From positions 62,001 to 126,000 of the forward strand of contig JBLWUP010000012.1 of assembly GCA_048268885.1 (NCBI GenBank): a DNA stretch of 64,000 nucleotides, read 5' to 3'. Position 1 is the stretch's first letter; each line of letters starts with the position of its first letter. The translations under genes were made by a program, and so were the position numbers. Shown one piece after another: positions 45,301 through 52,444 of this stretch. Below the pieces are notes generated by a model that was given only the letters and a program-made list of their open reading frames with translations, had not been told where the DNA came from and ran no database searches. The stretch is from Pelagibius sp048268885. Lineage in GTDB: Bacteria; Pseudomonadota; Alphaproteobacteria; Kiloniellales; Kiloniellaceae.

Positions 45301-46455
45301 TTAGCCCCTGCTTCGTCTTGCTTTGTTCATTTCCAGATCCTGCACCGCAGTCTGGAACCCCGGGTCGCGCTGCCAGGAGCGCAGTACATGTTTCGCGTCT
45401 TCGCGCTTGGTGCTGTCGAAAAGCCGAGTCGCCCGCGAGAGATCGCCGGGCGAGGTCTTCTGTCCGCCGGAGCCGGCGCTGCGGCTCAGCAGGAAGAGGG
45501 TCGCGAAGTCGTGCTTCGAGATTCCCATCGCCAGGCAGGCGATGGCCAGGCCTTCGCCCCCGGGCCCGTAGAGTACCTCGGAGCGCCGCGGCATGGAGAC
45601 CGAGGTCCACTCCTCGAAGAGGGCCTCGAAAAGCGGCACCTGGCCCTGGCGCAGCGTCTTGATCAGCAGCGCGGCGGTGACCGGCCGCTCCGCCGCCATG
45701 CAGCGCGCCAGCTCGGCGGCGCTCTTTTCCAGGTTCTCGCCCTGGCCGTTGCCGTTGCGGTTCTCTTCGACGGTCTCCAGCACGCTGCCTTCCAGGGCAT
45801 CGTCCAGGGCGGTCGGGTGGATGTCGTAGTTCTCCAGGATCTCGGCGCGCAGGCTGGCGGCGACGACCCAATAGAGGCGGCCGGCCAGCTCGGACGTCAG
45901 GTCCTGGCGCCGCACCAGGGGTTCCTGGTAGCTGTCGATATGCTCGGCCTGTTCGGTGAGGTAGGTGAGGGTGGCCTTGGAAATCTGCGCGCTGTGGTTT
46001 TCCAGCAGCGCGGTGATCACGTCGCTGTCCTGGGTGCCGACCAGTTCGTCACTGACCGCTTCGCTGAGGTCCCGGCGGCGGGCGATGGCGATCTGATGCT
46101 GGCGGCTGCGGTGCTGGATGATGCGGATCAGCTCTTCATCGGACAGCAGGGTCGAGCGCAGCAGCACCGGCTGGGCCACGGCGAACTCATCGTTGGCCAG
46201 GGCGACGATCAGGGCGTGCGGGGCGGCGGCGTTGCGCGACAGGCGCTCGGCGAGGCGCTGGCGGATCGGCGCCTCGAATTCGTGGATCAGCTTGTCGAGG
46301 ATGTCGAAGATCAGGTCGCGTTCCTGATCGCTCAGCATGTGCTCGCGCTCAAGGGAAAGCTGCGCGATCCGCGTCGTCAGCTGTTCGCGGCCTTCGATCG
46401 ACTTGTCCAGCGCAAGCTGCAACAGAGAATGAAGATCTTCAGGTTGATCGTTCAT
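45301..46455 (-). CDS. DUF2336 domain protein
   Basis: A 384-aa soluble, mainly helical protein of the alphaproteobacterial DUF2336 family (PF10098). Short helical repeats are seen, e.g. IRQRLAERLSRNAAAPHALI (about 64-83) and NDEFAVAQPVLLRSTLLSDE. Its role is unknown; the following kinase gene 9 bases on suggests a signalling link. GGGAAGGG lies 5 bases before the ATG. Confidence 0.88.
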   Translation of the reverse strand: MNDQPEDLHSLLQLALDKSIEGREQLTTRIAQLSLEREHMLSDQERDLIFDILDKLIHEFEAPIRQRLAERLSRNAAAPHALIVALANDEFAVAQPVLLRSTLLSDEELIRIIQHRSRQHQIAIARRRDLSEAVSDELVGTQDSDVITALLENHSAQISKATLTYLTEQAEHIDSYQEPLVRRQDLTSELAGRLYWVVAASLRAEILENYDIHPTALDDALEGSVLETVEENRNGNGQGENLEKSAAELARCMAAERPVTAALLIKTLRQGQVPLFEALFEEWTSVSMPRRSEVLYGPGGEGLAIACLAMGISKHDFATLFLLSRSAGSGGQKTSPGDLSRATRLFDSTKREDAKHVLRSWQRDPGFQTAVQDLEMNKARRSRG

Positions 46456-46992
46456 TCAGCCCTTCCCGAATATCGCCGGCCGTCTCGTCTCCGCGCTGCG
46501 GAGCCCCCGGCTGAGCCCCCCCACGGAAGCTTCTCAAACGAGGAACGTCTGCTGATTCCCACTGTCGTTGCAGACAAGACGACCGCTACCCCTCAAGAAA
46601 TAGTAAATTAAGGTAAAAACAATGTGAAGGTTGATCTTGATTTCTTCTATCAGGTTGCCTTGGAAACTTAAATGTAAAGCGCTTGTCCCGAGGAATTAGG
46701 CCCCTCACTCTGTTACGGATCAATGAATCGCATCGCTGCTGCAGCCGTTTGAGGCCCTTCCGTGTCCGGGTGTCTGGAAAAATTCATCATATAAAACAGA
46801 TAGTTGGTTGTGCCTTGGTTGCGCAGGCCCGCAAATCGGAAAACCGGCTCTTCTTCCGCAAATACAGCGTCAATGGTAGTAGCGATTATGACTATTCTTA
46901 ATGAACGATTGATTAGTTCTGGCCGCCGAACGGCGCTTCTTTTTCGCGCAGGATTCACGCCGCTTTAACCGGGCGGGGGAAATACTGGCCGA
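46456..46992. other. Long AT-richer intergenic region
   Basis: These 537 bases lie between the divergent DUF2336 gene and an 86-aa gene. From about 46590 to 46930 the base content is clearly less GC-rich than all neighbours. Short frames there (for example 46683-46901) have rare codons, no ribosome site and no recognisable protein. Promoters for both flanking genes must be here; I see no RNA gene or repeat. Confidence 0.5.
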
Positions 46993-47253
46993 ATGCAAAT
47001 CGGTTCCGGTCAAACACCCCTCTCTCTCGCGGTCCTGAAGACCCTCGGTGTTCAGCTTCCGACGCCGCCCCAGGGCGCGGCGCCCGGCGGCACCGCCGCC
47101 TCCGGCCCGGGCTCTGCCGCCAAGGCCTCTGCCGCCAAGGCCGGCGGCACGGCCCCCACGGGTGATCCCGCGGCGGCAGCGGCAGAGGCAGGCCGGGACC
47201 TGGGCGTCGCCAAGACCATTCCGCGCGGCAGCTTCATCGACCTCAAGGCCTGA
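46993..47253 (+). CDS. Small Ala/Gly/Pro-rich protein, unknown
   Basis: An 86-aa protein. The N-terminus (LSLAVLKTLGVQLPTPP) and C-terminal PRGSFIDLKA look conserved, while the middle is a low-complexity Ala/Gly/Pro linker. No ribosome site is close (GGGGGA is 14 bases upstream), so the call rests on its GC-rich codon use and the motif-like ends. The chain could be a small tether with binding motifs at each end. Confidence 0.5.
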   Translation: MQIGSGQTPLSLAVLKTLGVQLPTPPQGAAPGGTAASGPGSAAKASAAKAGGTAPTGDPAAAAAEAGRDLGVAKTIPRGSFIDLKA

Positions 47254-47375
47254 CCGGCCTCTCATCGTCCGGCCCGTCATCGTCCAGGGCGCCTGCCGGT
47301 TTCCCCTTCCTCGTCCCAGCCTTTCCTGTCTTGGCCTTCCTTGTCGTGGGGGGACGCCTGCGCCACAGTAGCGCC

Positions 47376-47951
47376 ATGAGTGCTTCCGACGACCAGAAGG
47401 CGCCCCAGACCGGGATGGCCGGCGCGCGCTTCCAGCGCCAGGTCCCCGAGGGCGACGACCGCACGCGGCTGGTCTGCCGCGACTGCGGTTTCATCGACTA
47501 CGAGAACCCGAAAATCGTGGTCGGCTCGGTCGCCGCCTGGGAAGACAAGATCCTGCTCTGCCGCCGCGCCATCGAACCGCGCCGCGGCTTCTGGACGCTG
47601 CCGGCGGGCTACCTGGAACTGAACGAGGCGGCGGCGGAGGGGGCCAGGCGCGAAGCCTGGGAAGAGGCGCGCGCCCGCCTGGAGATCGATCAGCTGCTCG
47701 CGGTCTATTCCATTCCGCGGATCTCGCAGATCCAGCTCATCTACCGCGCCCGCCTCGCCACGCCGGAGGTCGAGGCCGGCATCGAAACGCTGGAACTCGA
47801 CCTCTTCGACTGGGAAGCCATTCCCTGGGACCAACTGGCCTTTCCCTCGGTACACTGGGCGCTTGCGGACTACGACGCGGTGCGGGACCAGACGGTCTTC
47901 GCGCCGCGCGGCAACCCGCCGGGCGAGGACGGCGGGTTCAGCCACCCCTAG
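47376..47951 (+). CDS. Nudix hydrolase
   Basis: A 191-aa Nudix hydrolase. The N-terminus has RLVCRDCGFIDYENPK, a partial zinc-ribbon-like start with only one CxxC. The Nudix box runs GYLELNEAAAEGARREAWEE then ARA: G-x5-E-x7-R-E-U-x-E-E is kept but the usual Gly near its end is Arg. It probably cleaves an ADP-ribose-like or nucleoside diphosphate substrate. The downstream part is Pro/Gly-rich. Confidence 0.85.
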   Translation: MSASDDQKAPQTGMAGARFQRQVPEGDDRTRLVCRDCGFIDYENPKIVVGSVAAWEDKILLCRRAIEPRRGFWTLPAGYLELNEAAAEGARREAWEEARARLEIDQLLAVYSIPRISQIQLIYRARLATPEVEAGIETLELDLFDWEAIPWDQLAFPSVHWALADYDAVRDQTVFAPRGNPPGEDGGFSHP

Positions 47952-47980
47952 GTCCCGGCGGCCCCCGACGCAGCAGCGTC

Positions 47981-48019
47981 GTGGGAGGGCGCCGTGGGAG
48001 GGCGCCGTGGGAGGGCGCC
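47981..48019. repeat. 13-bp tandem triplicate
   Basis: The unit gtgggagggcgcc occurs three times without change (47981-48019), between the Nudix gene and the Rap1a gene. A 13-bp unit would shift a reading frame, which fits non-coding DNA. Confidence 0.95.
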
Positions 48020-48050
48020 GCGGGAAAACAAGGCGAAAGGAGGTCTTGCC

Positions 48051-48515
48051 ATGACCCCCGGCTTGAAACGGCGCAAGGTCTCGTCGGCGGCAGCGGCCCT
48101 GGCCACCGCCCTCCAGGCGGTCCTCGCAACGCCCGCTGTGGCGGCCGATCCTCTCTTCGCGCATGAACAGCCGCGCTACCGCAGCGGCGCCGAACTGCTG
48201 GAGGACTGCACGTCGGCGCAGCCGGTGGCGCAGGCGCGCTGCGCCGGCTACGTCATGGCGGTGGCGGACATGCTGGGCGGCGCCGCGGCGCGCATCGACG
48301 GCCTCCAGGCCTGCCTCAAAGGCGACGAGACCCTGGCCGACCTGCTGGGCGTGGTGCGCGGACATCTGGAGCGAAACCCCGCGCGCGGCTCCCTGAAGGG
48401 CGACGGGGCGGTGGCCTACGCCCTGTCGATCTATCGGCCCTGCCCGGAGTCCGGGGCGAGCTTCGAGGAACGGCTGCTGGAGGAGCTTTCGCCTCCGGAG
48501 GCGCCGCCGCGCTGA
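48051..48515 (+). CDS. Rap1a/Tai family protein
   Basis: A 154-aa exported protein. A signal peptide (about 1-32) is followed by a Rap1a/Tai domain: YRSGAELLEDCTS (about 42-54), RCAGYVMAVADML and VVRGHLERNP, with paired Cys residues for disulfides. In other bacteria such proteins include immunity proteins of type VI amidase effectors, but no effector or secretion gene is near, so a housekeeping role is as likely. GGAGG precedes the ATG. Its last 85 bases overlap the end of the convergent sodium channel gene. Confidence 0.82.
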   Translation: MTPGLKRRKVSSAAAALATALQAVLATPAVAADPLFAHEQPRYRSGAELLEDCTSAQPVAQARCAGYVMAVADMLGGAAARIDGLQACLKGDETLADLLGVVRGHLERNPARGSLKGDGAVAYALSIYRPCPESGASFEERLLEELSPPEAPPR

Positions 48516-49375
48516 TCCTCCAGCAGGCGGCGTACCGCCCGCAGCTCATCACGCAGCTCCTTGAGATCGTCTTCCAGGCGCTGGACGTCGCCGTGCGACT
48601 GCTCGCTGAAGGCGGCGAAGGCCTCCTTGTTCTCGGCCTCGTGCTGGCTCTGCATGGCATTGACGATGATCGCGATGAAGAGATTCAGCACGGCGAAGCT
48701 GGTGATCAGGATGAAGGGCACGAAGAAGGCCCAGGCCAGGGGGTAGACCTCCATGACCGGCCGCACGATGCCCATCGACCAGCTCTCCAGCGTCATGATC
48801 TGGAACAGCGAGTAGGCCGAGGCGCCGATGCTGCCGAACCATTCGGGAAAGGCGGCGCCGAACAGCTTGGTCGCGATCACCGAGCAGACGTAGTAGATCA
48901 GCCCCAGCAGGGAGACGATGGAGGCCATGCCGGGGATCGCCCCGAGCAGCGCCTGCACCACCTTGCGCATCGACGGCACGACGGAGACCAGGCGCAGCAC
49001 CCGCAGCACGCGCAGCGCCCGCAGCACCGAGAAGGCGGTGGAGGCCGGCACCAGGCTGATGGCGACCACCGTGAAGTCGAAGAGGTTCCAGGGGTCGGCG
49101 AAGAAACGGCGCCGGTAGACCCAGAGCTTGGCCAGAATCTCCGCGGCGAAGATACCGACGATGAGGCGGTCGGCGGCGATCAGCAGGTCGCCGGTCGCGG
49201 CCATGACCCGGGGCACCGTCTCCAGGCCCAGGATGCAGGCATTGATGAGAATCAGCGCGGTGATGACGTACTGGAACGCCGCGGTCTCGATCAGGCGTTG
49301 CAGTCTTGGGGCCGCCGTCGCTTCGCCGGGGGGGCTGCTTGGGGCGCGTTCCGCTGTCGTTCCGCCGTCGTTCAT
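48431..49375 (-). CDS. Voltage-gated sodium channel, NaChBac/BacNav type
   Basis: A 314-aa single-domain six-helix channel that would form tetramers in the inner membrane. The voltage sensor S4 has Arg119, Arg122, Arg125 and Arg128 at every third place; the selectivity filter TLESWSM (195-201) matches that of NavAb-type sodium channels. S6 is followed by a charged helix (about 255-288) likely to be a coiled-coil bundle. Residues 1-25 are Pro/Ala-rich. GAAGGCG precedes the ATG. It is a single gene. Confidence 0.93.
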   Translation of the reverse strand: MNDGGTTAERAPSSPPGEATAAPRLQRLIETAAFQYVITALILINACILGLETVPRVMAATGDLLIAADRLIVGIFAAEILAKLWVYRRRFFADPWNLFDFTVVAISLVPASTAFSVLRALRVLRVLRLVSVVPSMRKVVQALLGAIPGMASIVSLLGLIYYVCSVIATKLFGAAFPEWFGSIGASAYSLFQIMTLESWSMGIVRPVMEVYPLAWAFFVPFILITSFAVLNLFIAIIVNAMQSQHEAENKEAFAAFSEQSHGDVQRLEDDLKELRDELRAVRRLLEDQRGGASGGESSSSSRSSKLAPDSGQGR

Positions 49376-49497
49376 GTCGCCTTCATTCGTCTTTGCTTTC
49401 CGGTCACGGGCCGCTCACGGGCGGCCGGGCGCTGTACTGGGAGCTAAGATGAGGCGCAGGAGGCCGGGCTTCAAGGCGCGGCCCTGGCCGAAGGCGT

Positions 49498-50676
49498 TCA
49501 GCAGGCTTGCGCGGCCCGGTCGCGGGGGGCGAGGCGCCGGGCTGCCGGCAGGGTGATCGCGACACTGGTGCCGACGTCCAGCTGGCTGTCGATCTTCAGG
49601 GTGCCGCCGTGCAGTTCGATCAGCGCCTTGGCCAGCGGCAGGCCGAGGCCGGCCCCCTGGTGCGGATTGGCGCGATGATCGTGCGCCTGGCCGAAGGGCT
49701 GCAGGATGTGATCGATCTCGTCGTGGCTGATGCCGATGCCGGTGTCGGCGACGACGATGCGGATGCCGTCGTTGTGGGCGCCGGCCAGGTCGCTCAGGCG
49801 CGCGGTCACGCGGCCCTGGGGCGGTGTGAACTTCACGGCGTTGGTCAGCAGGTTCAACAGGACCTGCTTCAGTTTCACCTCGTCGCCTGTCACGTTCACG
49901 CTGCGCTCCGGCAGCTCGGCGCCCAGGGTGACGCCGTTGCCGGCGGCGCGCGGCTCCAGCAGCTTCACGCAACCCGCCAGCAGCGCGCAGAGGTCGACCG
50001 GCTCTTCGCAGAGGTCGCGCCCGGACTCGGCGACCGCCAGGTCCAGCAGGTCGTCGACCAGCGACAGCAGCAGCTGCCCGCTGTGGTGGATGTGGCCGAG
50101 GTGTTCCGTCTGCTGGTCGTTCAGCGGGCCGTAGAGCCGGCGCTGCAGCAGTTCCGAAAAACCGATGATGGCGTTCAGCGGTGTGCGCAGTTCATGACTG
50201 ACGTTGGCCAGGAACTTCGACTTGGCGGCGTTGGCTTCGGTCACCTGGTGCAGCGCCTGGCTCAGCCGGTTGAAGCGCTGCGCGGCGAGATCGGAGGTCA
50301 TGCGCATCAGCTGCGCCGCCGTGGCGATGCCGGCATAGCGGCCGTCGCGCGTGACGATGAAGCCGTCGGTCATGGCCTTGGGCTTGCAGGTCAGCAGCAG
50401 GTCGCTCACCTGGTCGATGCGGTTGTCCCACTCCACCACCAGCGGCGCCGGGTCCATCAGTTTGACGATGGGCTTGCGGTTGAACAGTTCCGGCCAGTAG
50501 GGCCGCGCCATGTTGGCGAGAAACTCCAGCCGGCCGACCAGTCCCACCGGGCGATCGCCGGAGACCACCGCGACCGCCGCCAGCCGTTCGTCGCTGCGCA
50601 ACATCGCGTGCACGTCGCTGCAGGTTTTTTGCGGCGAAACCGCCGGGGCTTCGATGGCCAGCAGATGGGCGCGCAT
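49498..50676 (-). CDS. Histidine kinase with paired CBS domains
   Basis: A 392-aa soluble kinase. The first 130 residues carry two CBS-like halves (VAVVSGDRPVGLVGRLEFLA and FIVTRDGRYAGIATAAQLM), which bind adenosyl ligands in other proteins. Then HisKA with His161 in SHELRTPLNAIIGFSELL and an HATPase domain (NLLTNAVKFTPPQG, DTGIGISHDEIDHILQPFG, GAGLGLPLAKALIELHGG). GGAGGA lies 4 bases before the ATG at 50676, which is why I drop the 18 residues up to the ATG at 50730. No response regulator is near. Confidence 0.88.
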   Translation of the reverse strand: MRAHLLAIEAPAVSPQKTCSDVHAMLRSDERLAAVAVVSGDRPVGLVGRLEFLANMARPYWPELFNRKPIVKLMDPAPLVVEWDNRIDQVSDLLLTCKPKAMTDGFIVTRDGRYAGIATAAQLMRMTSDLAAQRFNRLSQALHQVTEANAAKSKFLANVSHELRTPLNAIIGFSELLQRRLYGPLNDQQTEHLGHIHHSGQLLLSLVDDLLDLAVAESGRDLCEEPVDLCALLAGCVKLLEPRAAGNGVTLGAELPERSVNVTGDEVKLKQVLLNLLTNAVKFTPPQGRVTARLSDLAGAHNDGIRIVVADTGIGISHDEIDHILQPFGQAHDHRANPHQGAGLGLPLAKALIELHGGTLKIDSQLDVGTSVAITLPAARRLAPRDRAAQAC

Positions 50677-50874
50677 GGATTCCTCCGACCCCGGGGGCGG
50701 GGAGGCTTGATGCGAGGCGGCTGCTGCCATTGTCGGACGGTCCCCTGAGGTGCGCTGATCGCCGGGTCGAGTGAGGTCGGCGAAACGCTAAACCTCGGGT
50801 AGTTAAGAAAGGTTTGTTGATCGCGTCATCGTTCCGTCACATACCTTTCATCCCTCTGCCCCTCAGTCTGCCTC

Positions 50875-51768
50875 TCAGTCTGGGCGTGAGGTGCCGTCGA
50901 AGAGGGCGCGTTCGCGGCGCAGCTTGTCGTACAGCAGGTCGAGCAGGACGCGGATGCGCGCGGTGCGCTGCAGGTCCGGGTGGGTGAGCAGCCACAACTC
51001 GGTGTCGAGGTCCGGCAGCGGCGGCGACACGCGCCGCAGCCGCGGATCGCTGTCGCCCAGGAAGCAGGGCAGGATCGCCTGGCCGAGCCCGGCGCGCACG
51101 GCGCTCGCCTGGTTCAGCAGGGAGTTGGAACGGTAGGCGATGACGCCCCGCCCGGCGTTGCTGTCCAGCCAGCGGGCCGCTGTCGGCGGACCGGCGCCTT
51201 CCTCCCAGGCGATCCAGCGCTGCTTCTGCCGTGAAGCGGCCGCAGGTTCCGCGGCGCCATAGACGGCGCTCGCTAGGTCGGCGACGCGCCGCCCGGTGAG
51301 CGTCTCCGGCGGCCGCCGCGTGGGCCTGAGGGCGATGTCCGCCTCGCGCCGCGTCAGGTTCAGCATGCGGTTGTCGACGATCAGTTCCACCGTGATGTCC
51401 GGATAGCTTTCGCGGAAGGCGGCCAGGGCCGGCATCACCATCACCTCGGCGATGTCGTCCGGTGCGGTGAGGCGCAGCAAGCCGGTGAGGCGCAGGTCCT
51501 GGCCGCTGAGCCGGCGCTCCAGCGCTTCCACCTCGGCCTCCACCCGCTCGGCGGTGCGCAGCAGGTCCTCGCCGGCGGCGGTGGTGACGTAGCTGCCGTC
51601 CTGGCGCTCGAAGAGGCGGGCGCCGAGCCGAGCCTCAATCGCGCCCAGGCGGCGGAACACGGTGGAGTGGTTGACCCGCAGGCGCCGGGCCGCCCCGGCC
51701 AGGGTGCCTTCGCGGGCGATGGCCAGCAGGGTGCGCAGGTCGCCGGTGATATCGGGCGTGGGGCTCAT
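50875..51768 (-). CDS. LysR family transcriptional regulator
   Basis: A 297-aa LysR regulator with an N-terminal winged helix-turn-helix (about 5-65; LAGAARRLRVNHSTVFRRLG) and a C-terminal effector domain (about 90-290). It is divergent from doxX and the glutathionyl-hydroquinone reductase gene, its likely targets. The ATG at 51768 fits the family start; an open frame extends to 51837. Confidence 0.9.
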   Translation of the reverse strand: MSPTPDITGDLRTLLAIAREGTLAGAARRLRVNHSTVFRRLGAIEARLGARLFERQDGSYVTTAAGEDLLRTAERVEAEVEALERRLSGQDLRLTGLLRLTAPDDIAEVMVMPALAAFRESYPDITVELIVDNRMLNLTRREADIALRPTRRPPETLTGRRVADLASAVYGAAEPAAASRQKQRWIAWEEGAGPPTAARWLDSNAGRGVIAYRSNSLLNQASAVRAGLGQAILPCFLGDSDPRLRRVSPPLPDLDTELWLLTHPDLQRTARIRVLLDLLYDKLRRERALFDGTSRPD

Positions 51769-51781
51769 GGGCAGGCCTGAT

Positions 51782-51838
51782 TTGCATAAACGCAATAGAA
51801 GATTGCAATTCTGGCCAATCGACTTGCGTAAGAGCAAG
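51782..51838. promoter_or_regulatory. Pair of LysR-type operator sites
   Basis: Two copies of TTGC-N6-GCAA lie at 51782-51795 and 51824-51837, 42 bp centre to centre (about four helix turns); the second extends to CTTGC-N6-GCAAG. Each holds the T-N11-A pattern known for LysR boxes. A third palindrome ATTGCAAT lies between (51802-51809). They sit in the lysR-doxX gap, the expected place for a regulator binding site. Confidence 0.6.
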
Positions 51839-51909
51839 CCCTAACTCTCCCTGATCACAAGACGCCGTCCGCGATTCCGGCGGGCGTCGCGCGCTTACGG
51901 AGAAACATT

Positions 51910-52344
51910 ATGATCGACAGCAAGACAGCCCCTTACGCCGCTCTCGTCCTGCGGGTCGCGCTCGGCGTCATGTTCCTGGCCCACAGCCTCTACCTGAAGG
52001 TTGTCGTCTTCACCCTGGCCGGCACCGTCGGCTTCTACGAATCGCTCGGCCTGCCGGGTATCTTCGCCTACCTGACCATCCTGGCCGAGGTCGCCGGCGG
52101 CGTCGCCTTCCTGCTCGGCATCCAGGTCCGCCTCGCCGCGCTCGGCGTGCTGCCGGTGCTGCTCGGCGCCCTCTGGGTCCACGCCGGCAACGGCTGGGTG
52201 TTCAGCGCCGAAGGCGGCGGCTGGGAGTATCCGGCCTTCCTGATCGTCGGCGTCGCGGTGCAGGCCCTGCTGGGCGCCGGCGCCTACGCGGTGAACGTCC
52301 CCCTCACGGCGGCACAGCGCGCGGCGCGCAGAGCGGTGGCCTGA
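51910..52344 (+). CDS. DoxX family membrane protein
   Basis: A 144-aa DoxX-like inner-membrane protein with four hydrophobic helices (about 9-29, 50-72, 76-92, 104-130). ALGVMFLAHSLYLKV and LAEVAGGVAFLLGIQ are family features. It likely takes part in quinone or thiol redox steps. GGAG lies 9 bases before the ATG. It precedes the hydroquinone reductase gene, separated by a strong terminator hairpin. Confidence 0.87.
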   Translation: MIDSKTAPYAALVLRVALGVMFLAHSLYLKVVVFTLAGTVGFYESLGLPGIFAYLTILAEVAGGVAFLLGIQVRLAALGVLPVLLGALWVHAGNGWVFSAEGGGWEYPAFLIVGVAVQALLGAGAYAVNVPLTAAQRAARRAVA

Positions 52345-52370
52345 ACACGTCCCAGCGCGGACAATCCTGG

Positions 52371-52429
52371 CCGCGTGCTGCCGCCTCCTGCTTCCCCCAA
52401 GCATCGGCAGCACGCGGTTTTTCCTTTTT
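52371..52429 (+). terminator. Intrinsic terminator/attenuator between doxX and GS-HQR gene
   Basis: CCGCGTGCTGCCG (52371-52383) pairs fully with CGGCAGCACGCGG (52405-52417), and TTTTTCCTTTTT follows. The 21-base loop folds further as TGCTT-CCCC-AAGCA-type pairs. The T-tract ends 15 bases before the next ATG (52445), so no promoter fits between; the downstream gene needs read-through. The loop has CCTCC, able to pair with its ribosome site GGAGG (52431-52435). Confidence 0.85.
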
Positions 52430-52444
52430 GGGAGGAACGAGAAC

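Noticed and set aside
46683..46901. 72-aa frame in the AT-richer gap
   Set aside because: No ribosome site, odd composition, no recognisable feature.
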